Positions 1-8,170 of a stretch of DNA of 64,000 nt are shown here, in pieces. The notes beneath the pieces are model-generated. The model was not told the DNA's origin and did no database searches. It was given only the letters and a program-made list of their open reading frames with translations. The DNA is from Maribellus sediminis (GTDB taxonomy: Bacteria; Bacteroidota; Bacteroidia; Bacteroidales; Prolixibacteraceae). How positions within the stretch are numbered: position 1 is the first letter of the stretch; each line of letters starts with the position of its first letter. The stretch spans positions 1,364,001-1,428,000 of the forward strand of contig NZ_WXUB01000001.1 in assembly GCF_011799805.1 (NCBI RefSeq), given 5' to 3'. The position numbers and the translations under genes were made by a program.

Positions 1-577
1 CGAGCAACTAAAGGAACTGTATCAGTATAACGGGACCATCTGTTTGCTGGATACTTTGCATTATAAGGATCAGCCGGAGAAAGAGCTTACTATGAAACAG
101 CTGGCTGTGGCCGACCTTATACTTGTAAATAAATCGGAAAAGCTAGATAAGAGGTCTACAGCTGATATTAAATCTGAACTTCGCGCTATCAATCCATTTG
201 CTGTTGTTGATTTTACCTCATTTGGTCAAGCTGAAGAAATTGAATTAGATCAACTCCAAGAGAAGGAGCGGTCGGTTTTCGATTTTGTGAGTTTGGCTTC
301 TTCACACACACACATTCAAACAAAAACGTATAAGTTCGACCACCTGTTGAGCAGGGAAGAGTTTATGCGTAACCTGGAATACACCATCGACATTTATAAA
401 CGAGAGATTTACCGGGTAAAAGGAGTGCTGTACTTTCAAAACGAGCCTTTTGAATACATTCTTCAGGGCGTTGGCGGCAGTTTCGAATTGATCGAGGGAG
501 ATCCTTACCTAAAGCCCGGTGAAAGTAAAATTGTGTTTATCGGGAAACTGGAAAATGTAAAGTTCCGATCAGTTTAA
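1..577 (+). CDS. CobW/P47K-family GTPase (COG0523), C-terminal part
   Basis: The gene enters from the left edge and reads in the frame starting at base 2, so only the last 191 or so residues are present. An NKSE sequence preceded by a hydrophobic strand (ADLILVNKSE) matches the NKxD-type guanine-specificity loop of the G3E GTPases. The C-terminal half, with an HLLSREEF segment and a late beta-rich part (VKGVLYFQNEPFEYILQGVG), matches the CobW C-terminal domain. Family members act as metal chaperones (zinc, cobalt or nitrile hydratase metal centres); the metal here cannot be told. Its 3' end overlaps the convergent AEC transporter gene by 9 bases. The Walker A region lies outside the window. 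Confidence 0.8.
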   Translation, partial: EQLKELYQYNGTICLLDTLHYKDQPEKELTMKQLAVADLILVNKSEKLDKRSTADIKSELRAINPFAVVDFTSFGQAEEIELDQLQEKERSVFDFVSLASSHTHIQTKTYKFDHLLSREEFMRNLEYTIDIYKREIYRVKGVLYFQNEPFEYILQGVGGSFELIEGDPYLKPGESKIVFIGKLENVKFRSV

Positions 578-1498
578 CAAAGCGATCCACAACGGAATAA
601 TAATCACCGAAAGCAGTGTGCCCAGCACTACAATTCTAGCTACCAGTTTTGTTTCCAGTTTGTACTGAACAGCCAATGCGTAAGGTGTCAGTCCAAGCGG
701 CATGGCAGCGTCGAGGATGGTAGCTTTTAGTTGCAGGTCATTTAATCCGGCGGTGTGAATACCGAAGTGCAGCAGAAAAGGGAAAACAAACATCGTAATT
801 ACTACAAAAACAAAAACACGGATCCACTCACGGGGAGCGCCAATTTTATTCTGCCCGAGGAAAATTCCAAGCGAAAACAATACCACCGCGGTTACCGATT
901 CAGCAAAAAGGCTGATGGTTTTATCGATAAACGAAGGGACCTTGATTTGAAATACAACAATAGCAACTCCCACAAAAACCGAAAGCAGCAATGGGTTTTT
1001 GACCAGGCTAAGTACCAACTTTTTCGGCTGAATGCCTTCTTCACCGGTTGCTTCGATGAGGATGATCCCAAGCGTCAGCAGCCAGAAAACATACACTGAA
1101 GAAAGAATGGCTGCCACCGGCAAAATTTCATCTCCAAAACTGTTACGCAGAACCGGAATACCGAGGTACGCCACGTTACCAAACGAAAGAATCAGGAAGA
1201 GCGAACTTCTCAGTTGCTTTGAGAATTTGAAGATGCGTGCAATGGGGAAGGCCAGCAACATGCAACCCGCGATGTATGCCGAATTGATAAGAATAAGCTG
1301 CGTATAGGATTCGCCCTGCGGATCGAGGTGCATCAGCGAAGCGATCACCAGTGCCGGGAATCCGATCCAGAGCGCATACTTGTTAAGTACATCAACCCAC
1401 GGACCGTGTGAGGCTTTGCTGCGCGAAAATAGTGTTCCGGTAAAAATAACGAGAAACAGGGGAGCAACCGTTTTCAGGGCCAGCAGGAAATGTGCCAT
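569..1498 (-). CDS. AEC-family (auxin efflux carrier type) transporter
   Basis: The 309-residue protein is almost entirely hydrophobic, with about ten predicted membrane segments. It begins MAHFLLALKTVAPLFLVIFTG, the usual AEC opening, and has the family pattern of two five-helix halves, including the C-terminal segment AMPLGLTPYALAVQYKL. Bacterial members export or import small organic acids such as malate; the substrate cannot be predicted. The gene lies 10 bases downstream of the HAD phosphatase on the same strand, so the two are probably cotranscribed. It converges on the CobW-type gene. Confidence 0.88.
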   Translation of the reverse strand: MAHFLLALKTVAPLFLVIFTGTLFSRSKASHGPWVDVLNKYALWIGFPALVIASLMHLDPQGESYTQLILINSAYIAGCMLLAFPIARIFKFSKQLRSSLFLILSFGNVAYLGIPVLRNSFGDEILPVAAILSSVYVFWLLTLGIILIEATGEEGIQPKKLVLSLVKNPLLLSVFVGVAIVVFQIKVPSFIDKTISLFAESVTAVVLFSLGIFLGQNKIGAPREWIRVFVFVVITMFVFPFLLHFGIHTAGLNDLQLKATILDAAMPLGLTPYALAVQYKLETKLVARIVVLGTLLSVIIIPLWIALLN

Positions 1499-1508
1499 AA
1501 TACCCTTT

Positions 1509-2123
1509 TTACTTGTTAACGGGCAGCGCCCATTCGCCGTAACTGATGTGCTCGCGAACGTCGGTCACAAACATGCCCGCCTCTCTGGCTGCTGAAATAC
1601 CCAGATCGCCGTCTTCGAAAACCTGGCAAAATTGGGATTCAACGCCCATTAGTTCGGCACAGCGTACAAAGGTTTCGGGGTGTGGTTTGTGTTTCTCCAC
1701 ATCGTCGGCAGAAACAACAAAATCGAAATAATCCGTCAATCCCAATGCTTTCAGCTGCACTTCAGCGCTGCGGCCACTGGCACCGGTTCCAACTGCCATT
1801 GGCAATTTTCCGTGGTAGTTTTTTACAATGGCGATTACTTCTGCAACGGGCTCCAGCAAATGGGCCAGATCCCAAAACGATTGTTGCTTCAAACGCACCA
1901 GTACATTTGGATCTTCATCCAACTTGTATTGCTCAATTATTCGTTTGGCAAACTCGATGGTAGGCCGGCCCGTCATTTCGAAAATGATATTCGGATCAAA
2001 TTCAAATCCGTATTTTTCGCCTACCAGTTTCCATGTTTCCACATGCACCGGCAACGAATTCGAAAGCGTTCCGTCTAAATCAAAAATCAAAGCTTTAGCC
2101 TCAGAATGTACTGATATTCCCAT
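1509..2123 (-). CDS. HAD-superfamily phosphatase, beta-phosphoglucomutase-like
   Basis: The N-terminal motif ALIFDLDGTLSNS (Asp15 nucleophile, Asp17 acid/base) defines a HAD phosphatase. A helical cap follows, with motif II near VGTGASGRS and motif III/IV near KHKPHPETF and FEDGDLGISAA. The order and the 204-residue length fit the beta-phosphoglucomutase/GPH subfamily, which acts on sugar phosphates or phosphoglycolate. I chose the ATG at 2123; an upstream in-frame ATG at 2180 would add 19 residues that do not look like HAD sequence. It probably forms an operon with the AEC transporter downstream and is divergent from the GH16 gene. Confidence 0.88.
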   Translation of the reverse strand: MGISVHSEAKALIFDLDGTLSNSLPVHVETWKLVGEKYGFEFDPNIIFEMTGRPTIEFAKRIIEQYKLDEDPNVLVRLKQQSFWDLAHLLEPVAEVIAIVKNYHGKLPMAVGTGASGRSAEVQLKALGLTDYFDFVVSADDVEKHKPHPETFVRCAELMGVESQFCQVFEDGDLGISAAREAGMFVTDVREHISYGEWALPVNK

Positions 2124-2229
2124 CTTAAATTGTTTGCGTTCAAAAGTAATACAACCCAAAAATATGGCATTTGTTCCCAAAGCTTCCTACAAAAACTTAA
2201 TTATCACTTAATGGATGTATTGCATTTAT

Positions 2230-2237
2230 TATCTTTG
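2230..2237 (+). promoter_or_regulatory. Bacteroidota-type -7 box (TATCTTTG) before GH16 gene
   Basis: TATCTTTG matches the Bacteroidota -7 consensus TAnnTTTG and lies 27 bases upstream of the chosen ATG at 2265. No clear -33 TTG was found at the ideal spacing, so this is a half-site assignment. It supports starting the GH16 protein at 2265 rather than at the upstream in-frame ATGs. Confidence 0.45.
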
Positions 2238-2264
2238 AAGAAACCAATAAACCGTATAAATCCT

Positions 2265-3089
2265 ATGAAAAAGTTACTGCTCCTCGTCCTCTCATTCTTT
2301 ACTTTATTGTCATTTGCAAATGGCTCCGGCAATAATCCGAAAGGTAAGCAAAAAGATATCGTGTCGGAGAAATGGCAACTGGTATGGGAAGATAATTTTG
2401 ATGTTGACGGCTTGCCTGATTCCGAAATTTGGGGATACGAGGTTGGTTATGTTCGAAATCGTGAAGCGCAATATTATACGAAGGGCAGAGTGGAAAATGC
2501 CAGAGTTGAAAACGATTGTCTGGTAATTGAAGCGAGAAAGGACAACTGGGAGGGCCATGAAATCACATCGGCGAGTTTACAAACTTACGGTAAAAAGAGC
2601 ATCCTTTACGGAAAGATTGAAGTACGCGCAAAATTACCCACAGGCAAAGGCACCTGGCCCGCAATCTGGATGTTAGGCGACAGTTACGGCGAAGGTACCA
2701 GGTGGCCCGACTGCGGAGAAATCGATATCATGGAAAATGTAGGCTTTAATCCCGACCGGATTCATGCCAATGTTCATACTAAAAAATTCAATCACTCTAT
2801 TGGAACAGGCAGAGGAAGTTACATTGATATTGAGAAGCCGTTTGAAGATTTTCATGTTTATGCGCTCGAATGGGACGAGAAAGAATTGCGTTTTTATGTG
2901 GACGATCAGCTCTATTTTACCTGTAAAGATGACGGAACGGGTAACGATGCCTGGCCATTTGATAAACCTCAATACCTGATTTTGAATCTGGCAATCGGAG
3001 GAACCTGGGGCGGTCAGCAGGGAATAGCCGACGATCTCTTGCCCCAAAAATATTACATCGATTATGTTCGTGTATACAAACAAAAGTGA
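2265..3089 (+). CDS. GH16 family endo-beta-glucanase (laminarinase-like), secreted
   Basis: This 274-residue protein has an N-terminal signal peptide (MKKLLLLVLSFFTLLSFANG) and then one GH16 catalytic domain. The active-site motif GEIDIMENVG is visible, giving Glu152 as nucleophile, Asp154 as helper and Glu157 as acid/base. Flanking family signatures are WPAIWMLG before it and HVYALEWDEKELRFYVDD after it. The extra residue in the EIDIME motif is typical of the laminarinase/beta-1,3-glucanase branch and of many marine GH16 enzymes, so a beta-1,3 or mixed-linkage glucan is the likeliest substrate. Carrageenan- or agar-type specificity is less likely but not excluded. A terminator follows directly. 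Confidence 0.9.
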   Translation: MKKLLLLVLSFFTLLSFANGSGNNPKGKQKDIVSEKWQLVWEDNFDVDGLPDSEIWGYEVGYVRNREAQYYTKGRVENARVENDCLVIEARKDNWEGHEITSASLQTYGKKSILYGKIEVRAKLPTGKGTWPAIWMLGDSYGEGTRWPDCGEIDIMENVGFNPDRIHANVHTKKFNHSIGTGRGSYIDIEKPFEDFHVYALEWDEKELRFYVDDQLYFTCKDDGTGNDAWPFDKPQYLILNLAIGGTWGGQQGIADDLLPQKYYIDYVRVYKQK

Positions 3090-3100
3090 ATTGGAATAAA

Positions 3101-3131
3101 AAAGAGGCCCGTCCGTTTGGATGGCCTCTTT
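3101..3131. terminator. Bidirectional hairpin terminator between GH16 and SIMPL genes
   Basis: AAAGAGGC and GCCTCTTT form the base of a stem whose upper part (CGTCC/GGATG, one G-U pair and one bulged C) closes on a GTTT loop. A-rich sequence on one side and T-rich on the other let it work for the two convergent genes. Confidence 0.75.
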
Positions 3132-3156
3132 CCAGATATACTCTTGAATAGAACTC

Positions 3157-3882
3157 TTACTGGTCGATTTCCCACGAAATAACAATATTGGTTCCCATTT
3201 TTACCTCGTCGGGTTCCATCAGATCGATTATTTCACTATATGATTCAGCCTGCATCATTAGTCCTGATTTCCGCAAGGCGGGAGGATTATTAATTCCGAT
3301 GATATTCGGCTCGCCGTACTGAATAGCACTGATCTTGCTTAACTCAACACCTGATGCAGCGGCAATTATCCCTGCTTTTTCTTTTGCATCGTCAACGGCA
3401 AGCTTTATGAGCTTTGCTTTTACTTCGGCGATCTGTTTTTCCGAAAGCTGAAAGTTCAGGTTGAAATTCGATTCCAGATTGTCTTTAATGAGTGTGAAGA
3501 TCAAATCGTTTTTGTCGTAATCCCTTTTGGTGCGAACGGTTAGCGGAACGGTAGCCTGGTAGCCGTCGAATACCATTTTTCGCAGTTCGGGGTCATGGCG
3601 TTGAATTTCCCTGATGGAATAGTTGTTGGTTTTAATCAGGTTCTTATCGATACCATTATCGGTAAACAGCGATTTTATTTCCGCCAGTTTTTGCACCGCG
3701 AGATCGGAACAGGTTTTATAATCAGTATCTTTTACCGACATCATAACGTTGAACCAGATTTCCTCGGGAAGCAGTTTTACTTCCGATTTTCCTTCAACGG
3801 TTAACAAACTTTTTTCAGCCGATTGTGCAAACGAAGCTGCAGCAAAAAAGATTACCGCAAGAATTAAAACAACTTTCTTCAT
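3157..3882 (-). CDS. SIMPL-domain (DUF541) periplasmic protein
   Basis: The 241-residue product starts with a signal peptide (MKKVVLILAVIFFAAASFAQ). The rest is a single SIMPL/DUF541 domain: the opening LLTVEGKSEVKLLPEE strand, a central helical region, and the late KLAVDDAKEKAGIIAAASGVEL segment typical of the family. Members are envelope proteins such as BP26 or YggE, linked to oxidative stress or forming channel-like oligomers; the exact function is unsettled. The ATG at 3882 was chosen because it gives a clean signal peptide. It starts four bases after the stop codon of the GH5 gene upstream, so the two are likely translated from one message. Confidence 0.85.
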   Translation of the reverse strand: MKKVVLILAVIFFAAASFAQSAEKSLLTVEGKSEVKLLPEEIWFNVMMSVKDTDYKTCSDLAVQKLAEIKSLFTDNGIDKNLIKTNNYSIREIQRHDPELRKMVFDGYQATVPLTVRTKRDYDKNDLIFTLIKDNLESNFNLNFQLSEKQIAEVKAKLIKLAVDDAKEKAGIIAAASGVELSKISAIQYGEPNIIGINNPPALRKSGLMMQAESYSEIIDLMEPDEVKMGTNIVISWEIDQ

Positions 3883-3886
3883 GACC

Positions 3887-5611
3887 TTAATTTTTGATGA
3901 TTTTTGTAGTAAATCTGTTTTTCTGGTTTTGCAAGGAAACAAAATAAATGCCAGAAGTCAATGTGCTAAGTTCGATTTCGTTCTTAAAGTTATTTAAAGT
4001 CCGGCTTAGAACAATGCGACCCTGCAGGTTGCTGATCACTATCTGCTGAAAATCATCGCGGTTATTTAGTATCAGTTTGTTCTGAACCGGGTTTGGAAAT
4101 ATCTGGCTGTCCACATCTTTTTTCAATAAGGAAGATGAAGGTTCCTGTAGTTCGATCGATTCCAGAACAATGGATTTGAAAGACACATTTTCAGCCGAGC
4201 GCCCCATATCGAAAACGATTCTGGCGGCATTATCATTTTCCTTCATATCGAATACGTAGGAATACGTGGCGAATTCGGTGCCGATATTCGTGGAATTGTA
4301 TCCGCTGTACGACGACCATGGCGACACGCTTTGGCCGGTATAGGCGTTAATTTGTCGCTGCCCGGCGGCTTTTGCCACAAATGTTACCCGGTATTTTTTT
4401 CCCGCTTCAAGTCGGACGTTGTTTTTTACCAGCTGAACATGCCAGTTTTCGGTGCCAACACTGTTGATAGTAATGTCGAGATTGCCCGATGAATTTTCTT
4501 TGATGGCAGACGCGCCACCTTGAGTGTAGACGTTCCAGCCCGAAGTATTCTGCGAAAAGCCGGATGTATAAACAGGGGTACCGACATAATAAGCCGGTTC
4601 GGGCATCGGATTGTGCAGGAGTGCATCAACCAGAAACTTTCTGTAAGTGTCGCTGCCGGGATTGTAAATTCCAAAACCTGCGCTGAATTCCCAGTAGGCC
4701 CAGCTCCAGTTCTGGCTTTCGAAATAGCGGGCCAGGTAGGTAGTCCATTTGCCACGTGAGCTTTCGTCGGCTTTGCTGTACGAACCGAATTCGCCAATGT
4801 GAACAGGAACATTGTTTTGTGTTTCCATGGTTTTTAAAGGGGCAAAATCGTTTTGAATTACCTGCCGTTCGGTTTCGGTATCGTTCCATTTGGTTCCCAG
4901 CCAGGCGTCCGATCCTTCCGACCATTCCGCACCCTGGTGTGTAAAATGAAACGGGTTGTAGTAGTGGATGGTCAAAATAATATTGTCATCGTTGGGGAGT
5001 TCGAGTTTCGGTAATCCACCTAAACCTCCCCATTCCGGAGTGCCGATCAGAACTACGCGCTTAGGATTTGTTACCCTTATCTTCGCCAGCGCATCAACAA
5101 GGAAAGTATTCCATTTTGTGGCCGTCATGGCACCATTGGGTTCGTTTAATATTTCGAAAAGCAACTCGTCGGGGTAATCTTTAAAGAACTCTGCTATCTG
5201 TTCCCATTGAGCCAGGAAACGTGCCTTTTGCGCATCCGGATCTGTCAGCAATGCTTCGTGGTGGTGCATGTTTATAATTGCCAATAATCCGTTATTGAGG
5301 CACGAATCAACCACTTGCTTTATGCGATTGAGGAAAATTTCTTCTATGGTGAATGGGAAGGTGGAAGAGCTTCTGGCTTCCGGTTCCCAGCGAATCGGAA
5401 TTCGAACATGATGAAAGCCAAGATCAGCAATTATTCCTGCATATTCAGCCTGCCAGGGATTTCCCCAACCTGTTTCTGTGGGGGCCTCAAACATATTTCC
5501 GAAATTGACACCGCGCCCCAGTTTTTCGTTAATTTCAAAAGCATGTTCACGGTTTTGTGCAAAAACAGAGCAGGCACACGTAAGCAGCAACATCAAAAAG
5601 AAAGATTTCAT
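3887..5611 (-). CDS. GH5 endo-glucanase/mannanase with CBM and type IX sorting domain
   Basis: This 574-residue secreted enzyme has a signal peptide (about residues 1-19) and a GH5 (cellulase family) barrel (about 20-345). The acid/base Glu157 lies in ILNEPNG and the nucleophile Glu274 in HIGEFGSYS. Residues about 360-490 look like a jelly-roll carbohydrate-binding module of the CBM4/9 or CenC type. The last 75 or so residues (IFPNPVQNKL through GIYFVSLQ) are a type A C-terminal sorting domain for the type IX secretion system, so the protein is probably exported to the cell surface. Cellulose, beta-glucan or mannan are possible substrates. It reads into the SIMPL gene with a 4-base gap. Confidence 0.9.
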   Translation of the reverse strand: MKSFFLMLLLTCACSVFAQNREHAFEINEKLGRGVNFGNMFEAPTETGWGNPWQAEYAGIIADLGFHHVRIPIRWEPEARSSSTFPFTIEEIFLNRIKQVVDSCLNNGLLAIINMHHHEALLTDPDAQKARFLAQWEQIAEFFKDYPDELLFEILNEPNGAMTATKWNTFLVDALAKIRVTNPKRVVLIGTPEWGGLGGLPKLELPNDDNIILTIHYYNPFHFTHQGAEWSEGSDAWLGTKWNDTETERQVIQNDFAPLKTMETQNNVPVHIGEFGSYSKADESSRGKWTTYLARYFESQNWSWAYWEFSAGFGIYNPGSDTYRKFLVDALLHNPMPEPAYYVGTPVYTSGFSQNTSGWNVYTQGGASAIKENSSGNLDITINSVGTENWHVQLVKNNVRLEAGKKYRVTFVAKAAGQRQINAYTGQSVSPWSSYSGYNSTNIGTEFATYSYVFDMKENDNAARIVFDMGRSAENVSFKSIVLESIELQEPSSSLLKKDVDSQIFPNPVQNKLILNNRDDFQQIVISNLQGRIVLSRTLNNFKNEIELSTLTSGIYFVSLQNQKNRFTTKIIKN

Positions 5612-5643
5612 AAGGTTTGATTTTGTTGTGCTTGTAAAGGTAA

Positions 5644-5685
5644 AAAAAGAGGCCGCAAAACCTTTCGCTTGCAGCCTTAAAATCG
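5644..5685 (-). terminator. Rho-independent terminator after dienelactone hydrolase gene
   Basis: On the minus strand a G/C-rich stem (AGGCTGCAA pairing with TTGCGGCCT, one mismatch) is followed by CTTTTTTT. It separates the hydrolase gene from the GH5 gene downstream on the same strand. Confidence 0.65.
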
Positions 5686-5701
5686 TTTGGTATTTAGTGA
5701 A

Positions 5702-6589
5702 CTAAACCAGCTTTTTTTTGAAAAAATCAGCAGTACGTTGCCAGGCCAGTTTAGCGGCTTTTTCATCGTAACGCGGCGTGGTGTCGTTGTGAAATCCGTG
5801 ATTGGCGCCTTCATAAATATAGGCCGTGTACTCTTTGTTATTTGCTTTTAGCGCCGCTTCATAAGCGGGCCAGCCGGCATTTACACGCTGGTCGAGGCCG
5901 GCATAATGCAGCAACAAGGGCGCCTGAATCTTTGGAACATCTTCAGCATCAGGTTGCCCACCGTAAAACGGAACGGCAGCTTTCAAATCCGGAACCCGAA
6001 CAGCCATCATGTTCGAAATCCAGCCACCAAAACAAAAACCTACCACTCCAATATTTCCGTCACATTCGGGATGGTTTTTGAGGGTTTCAAAGGCAGCAAT
6101 AAAATCCTCCAGCATTTCATTTCGGTCGCGTTTGCTTTGAAGGGCACGGCCATCGTCGTCATTGCCCGGGTAACCACCCAGCGGTGTTAAAGCATCCGGC
6201 GAAAGCGAAATAAAACCTTCAAGTGCAGCTCTTCGTCCAACATCGGCGATGTGCGGATTCAGCCCACGATTTTCGTGAACAACCACAATGCCCGGTAATT
6301 TTTTAGTATTGCCTGCAGGTCTCGAAAGTTGTCCCCTGATTTTACCCCCGCCTTTTGGCGAGGCATATTCGATGGTCTCGGTCTTTAACCTGCTGTCATC
6401 GGCTTTTACCTGTATCTTTTCCTGGTAATCAGGCATTATAAAACTCATCAGCGACGCTACCGTCAATCCACCAACGGCATAAGCCGAAAGTCGTTCCATA
6501 AACTGCCGGCGATCGATCTTGTTGTGTGCGTACTCGTCGTACAGGTCAAATACTCCCTGGTCAACCTGTTCTTTTTTTATGTTTTTCAT
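5702..6589 (-). CDS. Dienelactone hydrolase family protein, twin-arginine-like leader
   Basis: An alpha/beta hydrolase of 295 residues. The nucleophile elbow is GFCFGG with Cys186 in place of serine, and Asp233 (GLDQR) and His264 (GANHGFH) complete the Cys-Asp-His triad that defines dienelactone hydrolases. The N-terminus ([26 protein letters not shown]) carries an Arg-Arg-x-Phe motif before a hydrophobic stretch. This resembles a Tat signal or anchor preceded by an unusually long 25-residue leader. The natural substrate is probably an ester or lactone; chlorocatechol breakdown should not be assumed. The gene stands alone between the metallophosphoesterase and the GH5 genes. Confidence 0.87.
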   Translation of the reverse strand: MKNIKKEQVDQGVFDLYDEYAHNKIDRRQFMERLSAYAVGGLTVASLMSFIMPDYQEKIQVKADDSRLKTETIEYASPKGGGKIRGQLSRPAGNTKKLPGIVVVHENRGLNPHIADVGRRAALEGFISLSPDALTPLGGYPGNDDDGRALQSKRDRNEMLEDFIAAFETLKNHPECDGNIGVVGFCFGGWISNMMAVRVPDLKAAVPFYGGQPDAEDVPKIQAPLLLHYAGLDQRVNAGWPAYEAALKANNKEYTAYIYEGANHGFHNDTTPRYDEKAAKLAWQRTADFFKKKLV

Positions 6590-6703
6590 GGAAAAGTATT
6601 TTCATTAAAAACCTGAAAAAGAATGTTTTGTTCAAGAAGAGCAAAGGCTTTTTTCGAGAAGGTACAAAACGTAAGGAAAGTAAAACGAGGGATTACCCGG
6701 AAC

Positions 6704-7591
6704 TTAATTCAACGGGAGGATTCGGTGCTGTTCATTTCCAAAACCGGTCACTTCAATCTTGTTTTTGCTGAGTTTTACAATTGAAAAACTGTTGATATCA
6801 GCGGTTTCTACCATGCCTTTCAGGTTTAGGAAATGTATGCCATCGGTGAAGGTATAATTGCCTGCATGATTATGTCCGTTCATCCAGCATTTTACGCAAT
6901 CATATTTTTTCAGGAGGTCAACAACTTCTTCGGTGTTCCAAAGTGAATGGGCATCGTAGGGCAGAAGCGGATAATGACAAAACAGGATTACTTTTTGCTG
7001 CTTGTCTTGTGCTTCCTGCAGCTCGCGTTCCATCCATTGAAGTTGCTCGTTACCAATTCCACCGTTCCATTCGTGGTAATTGGGTTTGCCTTCGTTCTTC
7101 AAGGTTGTGGTGAGTGTCTTTGCTTTTTCAACGATATTGGGGTCGTTCGATTGAAACGTAACATCGCTCCCGTTCAAAAAGATAAAACGCCAGCCTTTTT
7201 TTACAAACGAATACCACGTTTTATCAAGCATTAGTTTTTGAGGTACTTCTTGCAAATCCGCAATATTAACTTCCAGATCGTGATTGCCGATCACCTGGAA
7301 AATTTCTGTTTTCGATTGCGCTAAAATGGGAGTTATACTGTCGTAACTCGAAATATCCCTGTCGATCAGATCGCCCAGTCCAACGATAAACTTTACATTG
7401 CTACTGTTAAATTGCCGGATGCAGTCGTTCAGTTTGCCGAGTGAATTTCTGTAAAAACGGGTGCCCTTGGTGTCGCAATCGCAATACTGGCAATCGGCGA
7501 ATACCCCAACTGTAATTTGCGATTTTGCCATTTGACTGAAACTGAATAGAAGCAGAACAAAGAATAGTTTTAGAATCGATTTTCCCGACAT
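6704..7591 (-). CDS. Secreted metallophosphoesterase, ADPRibase-Mn-like
   Basis: After a signal peptide (about residues 1-24, ending MAKSQ) the calcineurin-like phosphoesterase motifs appear in order: FADCQYCD (metal ligand Asp33), GLGDLIDR (73-78), GNHD (102-105), a FCHYP segment and GHNHAGNY near residue 245. The DxQYxD start, rather than DxH, is typical of the Mn-dependent ADP-ribose/CDP-alcohol diphosphatase group, so a nucleotide-diphosphate substrate is plausible. Length (295 residues) fits. It is transcribed divergently from the NTF2-like gene across 67 bases. Confidence 0.83.
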   Translation of the reverse strand: MSGKSILKLFFVLLLFSFSQMAKSQITVGVFADCQYCDCDTKGTRFYRNSLGKLNDCIRQFNSSNVKFIVGLGDLIDRDISSYDSITPILAQSKTEIFQVIGNHDLEVNIADLQEVPQKLMLDKTWYSFVKKGWRFIFLNGSDVTFQSNDPNIVEKAKTLTTTLKNEGKPNYHEWNGGIGNEQLQWMERELQEAQDKQQKVILFCHYPLLPYDAHSLWNTEEVVDLLKKYDCVKCWMNGHNHAGNYTFTDGIHFLNLKGMVETADINSFSIVKLSKNKIEVTGFGNEQHRILPLN

Positions 7592-7658
7592 TGAATTTAA
7601 TTTATGTTTCCTGTAACACCAGGATTGCTAATTTAGCAAGGAACATTCAAAATAGAAT

Positions 7659-8105
7659 ATGCAAAAGTCAATAATTCTTCTGGTTACCCTTTTTTTAGGG
7701 CTTTCGGCAATTGCCGAAAATCGCTTAAGTGAAAAGGATGAGCGCGCTATCCGTAACCTGCTTCAGCTGCAGTCGGAAGCCTGGAACGAAGGCAATCTCG
7801 AAAAATTTATGGAAACCTACTGGCACTCCGATCAACTGGCATTTGTTGGTGGTAATGGCCCCACTTATGGCTGGGATGCCACGCTCGAGCGCTACAAAAA
7901 AGGTTACCCCGACAAAAAAGCAATGGGCCACCTTCAGTTTAAGGTGCTTCGCCTTCAGAAAATCGACCGGAAAACAGTGTTTATGATCGGACGTTACGAC
8001 CTTACCCGTGAGATCGGCGATGCTGCCGGGCACTTTACGCTGGTGTTTCAAAAGATCGACGGAGCGTGGAAGATTGTTAGCGATCATTCCAGCGCGGAAA
8101 ACTGA
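7659..8105 (+). CDS. Secreted NTF2-like (SnoaL/DUF4440) protein
   Basis: The 148-residue protein has a short signal peptide (MQKSIILLVTLFLGLSAIAE) and then one NTF2-like cone fold. It has the opening helix with QSEAWNEGNLEKFMETYW, and strands ending FTLVFQKIDGAWKIVSDHSS. The pattern matches DUF4440/SnoaL-like domains, which are small-molecule-binding or enzymatic pockets of varied function; no specific role can be given. The spacing of 65 bases to the downstream peptidase gene, in the same direction, allows cotranscription. Confidence 0.8.
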   Translation: MQKSIILLVTLFLGLSAIAENRLSEKDERAIRNLLQLQSEAWNEGNLEKFMETYWHSDQLAFVGGNGPTYGWDATLERYKKGYPDKKAMGHLQFKVLRLQKIDRKTVFMIGRYDLTREIGDAAGHFTLVFQKIDGAWKIVSDHSSAEN

Positions 8106-8170
8106 TTATTCTTCTTTTTTTAGCGGATCACGAATAGTATTTTCGCCCTTCACATTCAAAATAGATTACC

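Noticed and set aside
2673-3185. Minus-strand open frame of 170 residues opposite the GH16 gene
   Set aside because: It covers the GH16 coding region and crosses the terminator; no family resemblance.
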